Shown here one piece after another: positions 7,440-14,600 of a stretch of 17,975 bases of DNA. The DNA lies in the NCBI GenBank assembly GCA_013349485.1, contig DUZM01000026.1:1-17975 (forward strand). The letters run 5' to 3'. How positions within the stretch are numbered: the first letter of the stretch is position 1; each line of letters begins with the position of its first letter. Under the pieces are notes generated by a model, which was not told the origin of the DNA, did no database searches, and worked only from the letters and a program-made list of their open reading frames with translations. Source of the stretch: Candidatus Hydrogenedentota bacterium. Lineage in GTDB: Bacteria > Hydrogenedentota > Hydrogenedentia > Hydrogenedentales > SLHB01. Both the position numbers and the translations under genes were made by a program.

Positions 7440-8104
7440 AGCAGCGTTTGTTCCATGTGTTCGTGTTGGAGTTTGCGCATCAGGTCTCGACTCACGGCGG
7501 ACTGGATTTTGATGAAGAGTTCGGGATCGGTTTCGCGGAATTGACGCAGTTGGGTCTGCTCCCACGCGTTGTACTTCACGGTACCCACGGCGGTGACATC
7601 CGCCGTGGCGGCCATCTCGGAGAGAAAGCTCATTTCTGCAAGGAAACAGTGTTTCCCGAGCCGGACAACTTCCCGGGGCCCCTTCTTCACACTGACCTTT
7701 CCGGAGATGATCAGATAGACGTGTTTCTGGGGTTCGCCGCGGCGCACAATGCATTCGTCGGTGACCTGCCGCACTTGTCCCGTATTCCAGAATTTCAAGA
7801 GTTCGCGTTTCGACATGAGCGGAAACACCTTCCCACGGAGACCCTCGAGTTCCTCGGGCAAATGCACGTCCTGTCGTTCGAGGATGAGCCGTACGACCTG
7901 AAACGCGTTGATAGAAAAGAAGAAGCAATTCCATGCCAGGATAACGGGCTGATTGCTCAGGAAACCGTACGCAATCATGCACACTTGTCCACCCGTCCAT
8001 GCCGTGCGGAGCCAAAAGATGTCTCGCAGGATAAGGGCAACCGCGACCAGGATGTACGAAGAGTTCAGAATGAGAACGGTGGTGCCAGTCGAGTCAAACC
8101 ACAT
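7436..8104 (-). CDS. Popeye-like membrane protein with cyclic-nucleotide-binding fold
   Basis: A 222-residue protein. Three hydrophobic helices (about 10-27, 34-50 and 54-74) are followed by the link FQVVRLILERQDVHLPEE and a cNMP-binding-type beta-roll (about 95-195). This topology, including the RDIFWLR and NAFQVVRLILER motifs, matches bacterial relatives of the Popeye (POPDC) family, where the domain faces the cytoplasm. The phosphate-binding cassette reads FLAEMSFLSEMAATADVTA: Glu157 and Ser159 are kept, but the usual Gly before Glu is Ala, and the Arg that contacts the cyclic phosphate in CRP is absent. Ligand binding is therefore doubtful. The start ATG has a weak GGGGG upstream. The gene converges on the giant lipoprotein with a four-base overlap (7436-7439). 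There is no DNA-binding domain, so it is not a CRP-type regulator. Confidence 0.8.
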   Translation of the reverse strand: MWFDSTGTTVLILNSSYILVAVALILRDIFWLRTAWTGGQVCMIAYGFLSNQPVILAWNCFFFSINAFQVVRLILERQDVHLPEELEGLRGKVFPLMSKRELLKFWNTGQVRQVTDECIVRRGEPQKHVYLIISGKVSVKKGPREVVRLGKHCFLAEMSFLSEMAATADVTAVGTVKYNAWEQTQLRQFRETDPELFIKIQSAVSRDLMRKLQHEHMEQTLL

Positions 8105-8442
8105 GCTGATGCCCCCGTAGGGTCAAAACTCTCTGCCGACAGCTAAGGGTGGTGGACAAAGAAGATTGACCCGTGTCTAACACCGGGATTTCGATCGGTT
8201 GATCTGAGATTCCCCCTATAGACCCGCTGGCGACCACCGCCGCTGGGTCCTATCCAGTGTAATCACAACAATGAGCGCCTTCAAGCCGCCGTTCGTATCT
8301 TCGTAGCCAGCCGAGTTAACGCCGGCTGATGGTGCGAGGCCGTTAGTTTGTATTGGGTATGCTCCCCAGGCCTCGGCTCCCGCTGCCGCAAAGTGAGCCA
8401 GTAGGGATGATAGAATCTCCTGAGAACAGAGAAGGTCCTGAG
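8105..8442. other. 338-base gap between the divergent Popeye-like gene and the IS remnant
   Basis: It contains the upstream region of the minus-strand Popeye-like gene and whatever remains of the left end of the IS3-type element. I found no convincing promoter, terminal inverted repeat or gene. The reading frames on either strand here have no recognisable protein features. Confidence 0.5.
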
Positions 8443-8734
8443 ATGAAGAAGGAGCGGCTCACAGCGGAGCAGATCGTAGGCATCTTGCAGGAACCGGATC
8501 GGGGTGAAATCGCCATCGGCGTGTTGTGACAGGGCCATGCGGCGTCGGAGTCGGCGTTTTCCCCCTGGCAGGAGAACGGCGGAAACATGGAGGTGGCGGA
8601 AGCGGCCGGGCATCGTCGGCTCAGGCAGGAAAAAGCACGGCTCAAAACGCATCGTTGCCGAACGGAATCTCGAAATGGACGCGGAGAAAAAGGTACTCTC
8701 AGAAGAAGTGGTGACGATGCACAAAATGGTTTAG
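8443..8734 (+). pseudogene. Decayed IS3-family transposase orfA
   Basis: Reading from ATG 8443 gives MKKERLTAEQIVGILQEPDR, close to the start of IS3-family OrfA (KxRFTxEQIIxxLKExExG). An in-frame TGA follows at 8527-8529. The same frame then continues QGHAASESAFSPWQENGGNM, matching the family's CRxHGISxATFYxWKxKYGGM, and then RRLRQEKARLK. Near 8640-8650 a frameshift moves the match to the next frame: KRIVAERNLEMDAEKKVLSE, the leucine-zipper end of OrfA, stopping at TAG 8732-8734. No orfB follows, so the element is dead and truncated. The homology is recognised by eye from motif order and spacing. Confidence 0.8.
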
Positions 8735-8772
8735 TACCTGGTGTGGAACTGAATTACGGAGGAATACCCAAG

Positions 8773-9630
8773 GTGCCGGCCAATACTCGGCGACTGCGCA
8801 CACAGCTTGAGACGCTTTACACAACGTACAACCGGCGCGAGTATGTGCACCCCGACCCTCTGGAAGCGGTGCATCGGTTCCAGGATCCGAGCGATCAAGA
8901 AATCGTAGGTCTGCTCGCATCTTCCCTGGCGTTTGGCGATGTTAGGCAGATTGTACGCAGTGTTGATGATGTGCTTCACCGAGTACCCCGGCCTCGCCAT
9001 GACATAATGTCCTTGAGTGTGGCTGACTTGCGGGAAAAGTTCGTTGCATTCCGCTACCGGTATGTGAGTGGCGCGGAGTTGACAGACTTGCTCCTCAGCG
9101 TGCGCCGAATGCTGCGGGTACACGGAACGCTGGGGAGGGGGTTTGCCGAAGGTATGCAGCGCACCGACAGCAGTGTCCTTTCAGCGTTGGTGCGTTTCGT
9201 AGCCAGGCTACGTGAAGGCTCGCGGCTACCCAAGAACTTCCTACTTCCAGACCCCCGCCGTGGCAGCGCGTGCAAGCGGCTACTATTGTATCTTAGGTGG
9301 ATGGTTCGGCGAGACGACGTTGATGTGGGAGCGTGGACAGGGGTCTCACCGTGTCTTTGCTCGGCCAAGCTTCTGGCGCCGATAGATACACACATGTACC
9401 GAATTTCCCGGTTCCTTGGTTGGACTGATCGCAGGGCGCCGGACCTACGCACGGCGCTCGAGGTCACGCAAGTGCTGCGGTGTGTCTCTCCGGAGGACCC
9501 CATACGGTACGATTTCGCGCTGACCCGTTTGGGAATCCACGGCGATGCTCAGTTGGACACGTTCTTGCGCACGTGCCTCGATATAGCAGGAAAGTCTGAG
9601 GTGAGGGCTATGGACAAAACCGGACGCTGA
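8773..9630 (+). CDS. DUF2400 / TIGR02757 family protein
   Basis: A 285-residue protein from GTG 8773, which has GGAGGA at 8758-8763, nine bases upstream. An in-frame extension to 8587 runs through the dead transposase and is not part of the gene. Family hallmarks are REYVHPDPLE (22-31), LLASSLAFGDV (47-57), GSACKRLLLYLRWMVRR (164-180), DVDVGAW (182-188), APIDTHMYRIS (202-212) and DPIRYDFALTRLG (242-254). Length fits the family. The function of DUF2400 is not established. The PxDTHxxRIxxxLG segment resembles the corresponding part of helix-hairpin-helix DNA glycosylases such as endonuclease III, which hints at nucleic-acid binding (inference). The protein is soluble, with no signal peptide. 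Its 3' end overlaps the convergent phosphatase gene by 23 bases. Confidence 0.88.
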   Translation: MPANTRRLRTQLETLYTTYNRREYVHPDPLEAVHRFQDPSDQEIVGLLASSLAFGDVRQIVRSVDDVLHRVPRPRHDIMSLSVADLREKFVAFRYRYVSGAELTDLLLSVRRMLRVHGTLGRGFAEGMQRTDSSVLSALVRFVARLREGSRLPKNFLLPDPRRGSACKRLLLYLRWMVRRDDVDVGAWTGVSPCLCSAKLLAPIDTHMYRISRFLGWTDRRAPDLRTALEVTQVLRCVSPEDPIRYDFALTRLGIHGDAQLDTFLRTCLDIAGKSEVRAMDKTGR

Positions 9631-11554
9631 CGACCGTCATGTCGTCCTTCATTTCGGCAGCGCCCATGTATTGCTCGACGTCTTGCCGAATCGCCGCTAC
9701 GACATCACCAAGAGGACACCCGGCGGAATGCTCCAGGGCTGTCCGAAGCCGCTCATCCCCGTAGCGGCCGTTATCGGATCGTCGAGCTTCCGTCAACCCG
9801 TCGCTGTACAGTAGAACCGTGTCGAGGGGAACAAGAGGCACGTCGATATCCTCGAACTTGCAGTCCCTGACTATCCCGAGCGGGAAACCTACCCGGCTGG
9901 TTAGCGACCTCCTGCGCGAGGGATCGCTGCCGATAAGGATCGGCGGGTTGTGTCCTGCGACTGAGTAGCGCAGCAGGCCCTGCGACACGTCGATCACCAT
10001 GAGAAACAGCGTAACGAACCTTCCCGTTGACCCAAGGCGCCTGCACAACGCATTGTTGGTCCGAAAGAGGAGTTGAGATGGGCGATGCAGCGTGTCTCGA
10101 AGTTCATTGCCTAACGCGCTCAGCACCCCACTGCACTCATTTATGAGGAGGGCCGCAGGAAGTCCCTTGCCGCTGGCGTCGCCGATCATGACGCCTAACC
10201 GGTCGACTCCCATCTCGACATAGTCGTAGAAGTCCCCGCCTACTTGTCTGGCAGATCGGCTCCATCCGACCAGTTCAAGTCCTGCAAGCTGGGGAGGTCG
10301 CTCGGGCAAGAGTGAGCGCTGCAGTTCTGCGGCTATCCTGAGTTCGCTCTCGAGCCGCTCCCGTCGCGCTGTTTCGCGCTCGAGTTCTCCCATGTATCCC
10401 TGGACGGAGTCGGCCATCCGGTTGAACGCTTCGCCAAGCACCTGGATCTCATCGGCCGTTTCAAGATGAATCCGATGGCCAAAGTCTCCGTCGCCGAATT
10501 CCTCTGCGCCTCGCAGAAGCTGTAGAATCGGCTTCGATAGACCACGGCTTAGCCGGATGCTCACAAGGGTGGCTGTCAGTATCATGACCCCGGCCACAAC
10601 TGCTATCAGGAAGATGCGGCTGCGAAGAAGCGCGAACATTCGCTGCGTGGGGAATGCCACGAGAAGAGCCCTCGATGCGTCGCCGTTGGGGCCGGCGAGC
10701 AACGTCAAGACTGCCACGTGCCCGTTGAGACGCCCGAACGCTACCCCTTCTTCAGGGACGTTGCGGAGGAAGGCCGAGCAAAGCCTCATGGCCTCTGCAT
10801 CGGCTACCGTCTCCGGCGGCGCCTTGGATGCACTTGCGGCGGCCACAAGCATACCGTCCTTGTCTGCCACAACGATCCGCTCGATTTCCATCTCCTCAAC
10901 AAAGCGTTCTACGATGTTTTCAACGAGGAAACCTGACTGAATGGAGTTTACGAGATCCTCGCCTACGCCGATCTGGACAATACGAGGTTTGTCAACGCCT
11001 GAAACGCCGACGTACTTGAATCGCTTTTCGTCCACGGCACGTTTCTGCAGTTTCTGCACGAGGGGGGCGGCGCCTTCCTCCAGCAGAGGCCAGAACTCAT
11101 TGGCCTGGGGCGTTTTCTCTGGATCGGGCGAGAATGTGAAATCGAAGTCCTCGGTGTGGATATAGGCGTAGCCGTTCTCATCCGTCACCCAGAATTCATC
11201 AACGAGAGGGTACCCCCGATGCTGCCGAGACCGTTCTATGACGCGGGAGAGCGCTTCGGAAATCCGTTCCGGAGAAAGGGAGCCGTCTTGCTCTGCAATG
11301 GCAACGAGTTCGGCTGTAAGCAGCGCCGTCACCACCATTTGGTCGCCGACGCGTTCCATTACTTCTTCGGGGAGCCCTGTACCATACTCGATGTTTCTCT
11401 TAGCAAGCGCGGTCAGGAGCTTACCCCTTATGCGGTGTTGCTTGGTGATGGTAGTCGCGGCCAGGTGTATGAGCGCCAGCGACATGAATCCAATTGTAGC
11501 AGCTATTAGGACACTCGTCGCAATCGTCAGGCGCGTCTGAAACCGGCGAGCCAT
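9608..11554 (-). CDS. Membrane-bound RsbU-like PP2C-type phosphatase with HAMP domain
   Basis: A 648-residue receptor phosphatase. TM1 is at about 10-34, an extracytoplasmic sensor region lies between the helices (35-311), TM2 is at 312-334, HAMP at 336-390, then a coiled linker with the AAELQRSLLP motif (408-417) and a PPM/SpoIIE catalytic domain (425-646). Metal-binding signatures are present: GGDFYDY (439-445), GDASGKG (458-464), AGHNPP (533-538), SDG (584-586) and DDMT (637-640), so the enzyme should be active. The expected substrate is the phosphorylated STAS protein encoded immediately upstream. Stop and start overlap as TGATG at 11554, with GAGGA ahead of the start, indicating translational coupling. 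The sensed signal is unknown. The 3' end overlaps the DUF2400 gene tail to tail by 23 bases. Confidence 0.93.
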   Translation of the reverse strand: MARRFQTRLTIATSVLIAATIGFMSLALIHLAATTITKQHRIRGKLLTALAKRNIEYGTGLPEEVMERVGDQMVVTALLTAELVAIAEQDGSLSPERISEALSRVIERSRQHRGYPLVDEFWVTDENGYAYIHTEDFDFTFSPDPEKTPQANEFWPLLEEGAAPLVQKLQKRAVDEKRFKYVGVSGVDKPRIVQIGVGEDLVNSIQSGFLVENIVERFVEEMEIERIVVADKDGMLVAAASASKAPPETVADAEAMRLCSAFLRNVPEEGVAFGRLNGHVAVLTLLAGPNGDASRALLVAFPTQRMFALLRSRIFLIAVVAGVMILTATLVSIRLSRGLSKPILQLLRGAEEFGDGDFGHRIHLETADEIQVLGEAFNRMADSVQGYMGELERETARRERLESELRIAAELQRSLLPERPPQLAGLELVGWSRSARQVGGDFYDYVEMGVDRLGVMIGDASGKGLPAALLINECSGVLSALGNELRDTLHRPSQLLFRTNNALCRRLGSTGRFVTLFLMVIDVSQGLLRYSVAGHNPPILIGSDPSRRRSLTSRVGFPLGIVRDCKFEDIDVPLVPLDTVLLYSDGLTEARRSDNGRYGDERLRTALEHSAGCPLGDVVAAIRQDVEQYMGAAEMKDDMTVVSVRFCP

Positions 11555-11967
11555 CAGGATTCCTCATGCAGCTGCTTCCACGTCTCTTCCTGCGCGGCCA
11601 CCTGAAGGGCGCGCCTGTAGCGTGGCAGCGCGGTTTCTACGTTGTGATCTATGACGAAGATCTGGTCCAGATTCGTGATCTCAAAAACCTTACGGATCTC
11701 CTTGGTAAGCGCGCATAACCTCATGGTGCCTTGCATCTCTGCAATTGCTTTCTTGATCCGCAGCAGCTCTGTCAGTACGGCGCTCGAGAGATACTCCACC
11801 TTCTGGAAATCCAGCAGCAAATGGATGCCTCGATTGCCCCTAACATATTTCTGCACTTCTTTGCCGAACTGGTCAACATTTAGCGCGTCGAGGACGCTTG
11901 CCGCTTCGACGGTTGCTACCGCAATCCCTTCGTCTTCCCTAAAACTCACGATAGATCCATCATGCAT
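11554..11967 (-). CDS. STAS-domain anti-anti-sigma factor
   Basis: A 137-residue protein with a single STAS domain (about 8-110). The phosphoacceptor loop is VEYLSSAVLTEL (57-68); Ser62 aligns with Ser58 of SpoIIAA. In the unphosphorylated state it should bind and sequester the HATPase anti-sigma kinase encoded upstream, and it should be inactivated by that kinase and reactivated by the PP2C phosphatase encoded downstream. The start is fixed by GGAGGG seven bases before ATG (on the minus strand, upstream of 11967), and it overlaps the upstream gene by eight bases. The C-terminal 25 residues (VAAQEETWKQLHEES) extend a little past the usual domain. Confidence 0.92.
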   Translation of the reverse strand: MHDGSIVSFREDEGIAVATVEAASVLDALNVDQFGKEVQKYVRGNRGIHLLLDFQKVEYLSSAVLTELLRIKKAIAEMQGTMRLCALTKEIRKVFEITNLDQIFVIDHNVETALPRYRRALQVAAQEETWKQLHEES

Positions 11968-12448
11968 TGCTCGGCCCTCCTTTAGACGGCGCCTGTCGCG
12001 GCAACACCATCTCCAAACAACCCTCCGTTTGGTTGAATGTCACGTTTTCCATGAAACACTTGATCAGATAAACCCCCCGGCCACCTAACGCGTCGGCCGG
12101 AGGTTTATGCACGTTATCAGGGCAAAACCCCTCCCCTTCGTCGCGGACCCGAATTCTGCAGCATGATTCTTCGTCAGACATCTCCAGCACGACCTTCTTA
12201 CATACGTCGCTCTTGTTGCCGTGCGTTATGGCGTTGACGAGGGCCTCCTCGAGACAAAGCCGCGCATAGTATCGTTGCGCCGGCCCTATCCAGCCTCTTT
12301 CGGCCAACGCCTTTACCGCGGAGTCCACGGTTTCGCGCATCGCTTCCAGAGTACTCGGGAACTCTTGTGCGAAGAAGGGTTTGCCCGCCATAGCCACCAT
12401 CTGCGCTGCCATCATCCTGCAAACAGCCACCATTTTAGAATAACCCAT
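11960..12448 (-). CDS. RsbW/SpoIIAB-like anti-sigma serine kinase (HATPase)
   Basis: A 162-residue GHKL ATPase. The N-box is CLEEALVNAITHGN (65-78, with Glu68 and Asn72), the G1 box is VRDEGEGF (101-108) and the G2 box is GGRGVYLIKCF (122-132), so ATP binding looks intact. It is expected to bind a sigma factor, or another output partner, and to phosphorylate Ser62 of the neighbouring STAS protein. The first 20 residues (MGYSKMVAVCRMMAAQMVAM) precede the conserved domain, and the start could be at Met6 or Met12/13; ATG 12448 has only a weak GGTGA-type site. It is first in a three-gene, fully overlapping operon with the STAS and PP2C genes. No sigma factor gene is in the window, so the target is unknown. 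Confidence 0.9.
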   Translation of the reverse strand: MGYSKMVAVCRMMAAQMVAMAGKPFFAQEFPSTLEAMRETVDSAVKALAERGWIGPAQRYYARLCLEEALVNAITHGNKSDVCKKVVLEMSDEESCCRIRVRDEGEGFCPDNVHKPPADALGGRGVYLIKCFMENVTFNQTEGCLEMVLPRQAPSKGGPSNA

Positions 12449-12717
12449 GATGTGTCACCACACAAGTCGTGTCCGAGGCCTCTCAATACCACCGCAACGC
12501 CACCTGAGGAATCGGCGTCCAGCCCTCCCCACTGCTCTGCTGGGCTCGGGCCTACCCGGCACAAAATCCATCCGAGACGTCCTCAGGAAGTCTACCGTTA
12601 CACCTGATGTACCTGTTCCCGTTATTTGTACAACGCCCCCATGTGTGTCGTCCGTTGGTCAGCAGCCGAAAGCAGCCTGTGTAACGTGTAGAACGCGGCT
12701 ATGGTTGTCACCGAACG

Positions 12718-12746
12718 ATGGTAATTGCGTGGAACGCCCTAGACAA
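12718..12746 (-). promoter_or_regulatory. Possible promoter of the partner-switching operon
   Basis: On the minus strand: TTGTCT (12741-12746), 17 bases, TACCAT (12718-12723). The same arrangement and an identical -10 are seen ahead of the sensor-kinase operon at 17589-17617. It would leave a leader of about 260 bases, which is long, so a closer promoter may exist. Confidence 0.3.
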
Positions 12747-12821
12747 TCTCCTATACCTCTTACTTCCCATACATGAGCTGCAGGATCACAAGGGCGGGGA
12801 GAAAAGTCAGGCGCACTTGTA

Positions 12822-12849
12822 TTGTCGCTGGACACTGTGAAAGGATACT
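12822..12849 (+). promoter_or_regulatory. Possible promoter of the threonine aldolase gene
   Basis: TTGTCG (12822-12827), 16 bases, GATACT (12844-12849), each matching 4 of 6 consensus bases. A start near 12856 would leave a leader of about 37 bases to ATG 12893. Confidence 0.3.
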
Positions 12850-12892
12850 TTGAGGAGAAAGCAGAGCAGCCTTGGAACGAACGGAAACCACG

Positions 12893-13918
12893 ATGTTGGT
12901 TGATCTGCGAAGCGATACGGTGACGCGGCCGACGCCGGGGATGCGGGCAGCGATGGCGCGGGCGGAGGTCGGGGACGACGTTTTGGGCGAGGACCCGAGC
13001 GTCAATGAACTTCAGCGCCGGGCGGCCGCGCTGTTGGGCAAGGAGGGGGCGCTTTTCGTTGCTTCGGGCACGATGGCGAACTTGTTGGCGGCGTTGGCGC
13101 AGACGCGCCCGGGCGACTCGGTGATTCTCTGCGAGGACGCGCATCCGCTGCATTACGAATCGGGCAACTTGGGGATGGTGGCGGGGGTGCTGACGCGACC
13201 CGTTCGTGGCGACTGCGGCATCATGTCGCTTGAGGACGTTGCGGCGAACATCGTCCAAAGGGCCGATCATCACTTCTCGCCGACCACGCTGATCGGCGTC
13301 GAGAACACGGCGAATCGCGGCGGGGGCGCCATATACCCGATCGAGACGGTTGCGGCCATCGGCACGCTGGCGCGGGAGCGTGGCATCCGCACACACTGCG
13401 ACGGTGCGCGACTGTTCAATGCGGTTGTCGAAACCGGGGTTCCTGCTGCGGAATACGCGCGCCACACGGATACGGTGTCTTTTTGCCTGTCGAAGGGGCT
13501 TGGGGCGCCTGTGGGTTCGATCCTTGCCGGCGACGCGGCGACGATCGACAAGGCCCGCCGGTATCGCAAGATGCTTGGCGGCGGCATGCGCCAGGCGGGG
13601 ATTCTGGCGGCAGGCGGCCTGTACGCGCTCGAGCATCACGTCGAGCGGCTGCGGGAAGACCACCTCCGTGCGCGCCGTTTCCGCGCCGCCCTTGAAGGCG
13701 TTCCCGGAATTACGTTTCCGCTGCCTTCGCCGACAAACATGGTCTACATCGAACTGCCGGATGCCGGGGCGTTCGCTCAAGCCCTGCGAGAACGCGGCGT
13801 GCTGATCTCTGCCACGGCCCCCAACCGTCTCCGGGCGGTGTTCCACCTTGATGTGACTGACGACGGAGTCACGCACGCAATTAAGGCATTCAAAGGGCTC
13901 GCGCGGGGCAAGGGATGA
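12893..13918 (+). CDS. ltaE: Low-specificity L-threonine aldolase
   Basis: A 341-residue PLP enzyme that splits L-threonine or L-allo-threonine into glycine and acetaldehyde in the cytoplasm. Key motifs: DLRSDTVTRPTPGM (4-17) at the N-terminus, VGDDVLGEDPSV (26-37), His84 in EDAHPLHYES (stacks on PLP), HCDGARLFNA (168-177), the PLP lysine Lys201 in SFCLSKGLGAPVGS, and GGGMRQ (229-234, with Arg233). Length and motif order match the family, so it should be active. The chosen ATG starts right at the conserved MxxDLRSDT. A TTG seven codons earlier (12872) is possible, with GAGGAG at 12852-12857, but its spacing of 14 bases is long. The gene stands alone, divergent from the anti-sigma operon and convergent with the receiver genes. 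Confidence 0.95.
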   Translation: MLVDLRSDTVTRPTPGMRAAMARAEVGDDVLGEDPSVNELQRRAAALLGKEGALFVASGTMANLLAALAQTRPGDSVILCEDAHPLHYESGNLGMVAGVLTRPVRGDCGIMSLEDVAANIVQRADHHFSPTTLIGVENTANRGGGAIYPIETVAAIGTLARERGIRTHCDGARLFNAVVETGVPAAEYARHTDTVSFCLSKGLGAPVGSILAGDAATIDKARRYRKMLGGGMRQAGILAAGGLYALEHHVERLREDHLRARRFRAALEGVPGITFPLPSPTNMVYIELPDAGAFAQALRERGVLISATAPNRLRAVFHLDVTDDGVTHAIKAFKGLARGKG

Positions 13919-13922
13919 ACCC

Positions 13923-13942
13923 GGTGGGCAGGTGAGCCCACC
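13923..13942. terminator. Hairpin between convergent genes
   Basis: GGTGGGC (13923-13929) and GCCCACC (13936-13942) form a perfect seven-pair stem with a six-base loop. It sits in the 30 bases between the stop codons of the threonine aldolase gene and the Cys4 receiver gene. There is no T run on either side, so it may only weakly terminate or may block convergent readthrough. Confidence 0.4.
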
Positions 13943-13948
13943 CATGAA

Positions 13949-14596
13949 TCAGCTGCTTTGTTGCTGACCCTCGCCGCTGGTGAAGAATTCGGGATAGAGT
14001 CTGCGGGTGCATTCGGGGCAAATTCCGTGGCTTATGACGACGTCTGCGTGTTCGTGAATATAGGCCTCGATCTGGTTCCAGTAGCCTTTATCGTCGCGGA
14101 CCTTCTTGCACATGGCGCAGATGGGGAGCAGCCCGCTGAGGGTCTTAATCTGGGACAGGGCGCTTCTCAAATCGCGAATAAGTTTTTCGCGGGCCTCGTC
14201 GGCGCGTTTGCGTTCGATGGCGTAGCGGATTGCGCGCTCGAAAAGGGGCGGGGAAACCTCTCCTTTCACGAGGTAATCTGCTGCGCCCGCGTACATGGCC
14301 TTGAGATCGAGGTCGCGGTTGCCCTGGCCGGTCAATATGATAATAGGTACGCGGCAGCCGGCCGCCTGGGCATCGGCCAACAAGGCGGTTCCTTGTTTGG
14401 CGCCGAGAAAATTGTCGCATAGGCACACGTCATGCCTATTTTCGCGCAAGATCCCGATTGCTGAATCGTATTCGGTAACCCATTCCAGGGCATACCGCTG
14501 GCCGCGGACGGCCTCGAGCATGTCGCGGACAATGACGTAATCGTCTTCGTCGTCTTCGACCAAAAGCACTCGTAGGGCCTCGTCGTTGTCGTTCAT
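13949..14596 (-). CDS. Response regulator: receiver domain plus Cys4 C-terminal motif
   Basis: A 215-residue protein. The receiver domain spans about 8-130, with the acidic pocket EDDEDD (14-19), phosphoacceptor Asp61 in CLCDNFLG, Thr89 in IILTG and Lys111. A helical linker (AIERKRADEAREKLIRDL, then LSQIKTLSGLL) leads to a compact conserved tail, LPICAMCKKVRDDKGYWNQI to SHGICPECTRRLYPEF (157-204). Its two Cys-x-x-Cys pairs (Cys160/163 and Cys193/196) look like a zinc-binding knuckle. I know this tail from the C-termini of various PAS and receiver signalling proteins, but it has no assigned function that I can name. There is no DNA-binding domain. The start ATG lies four bases after the preceding gene's stop, with AGGTGA overlapping that stop. 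It is the last gene of the kinase operon. Confidence 0.9.
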   Translation of the reverse strand: MNDNDEALRVLLVEDDEDDYVIVRDMLEAVRGQRYALEWVTEYDSAIGILRENRHDVCLCDNFLGAKQGTALLADAQAAGCRVPIIILTGQGNRDLDLKAMYAGAADYLVKGEVSPPLFERAIRYAIERKRADEAREKLIRDLRSALSQIKTLSGLLPICAMCKKVRDDKGYWNQIEAYIHEHADVVISHGICPECTRRLYPEFFTSGEGQQQSS

Positions 14597-14600
14597 TGCA

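Larger units (their letters stand above)
12449..12892. other. 444-base divergent intergenic region
   Basis: This separates the minus-strand partner-switching operon from the plus-strand threonine aldolase gene and should contain both promoters. Candidates are listed separately at 12718-12746 (minus) and 12822-12849 (plus). I see no small gene, terminator or repeat; the open frames across it have no protein-like features. Confidence 0.55.

Noticed and set aside
7155..8015. A 286-codon minus-strand frame crossing the end of the lipoprotein and the Popeye-like gene
   Set aside because: It overlaps two well-supported genes in other frames and has Arg/Pro-rich composition without recognisable motifs.
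7448..8146. A 232-codon plus-strand frame opposite the Popeye-like gene
   Set aside because: Antisense shadow; the minus-strand reading has membrane helices and a cNMP-fold cassette, the plus-strand reading has nothing.
12659..13945. A 428-codon open frame on the minus strand opposite the threonine aldolase gene
   Set aside because: It is the antisense shadow of a GC-rich real gene: Arg/His-rich, with no domain, and it covers the clear ltaE frame.
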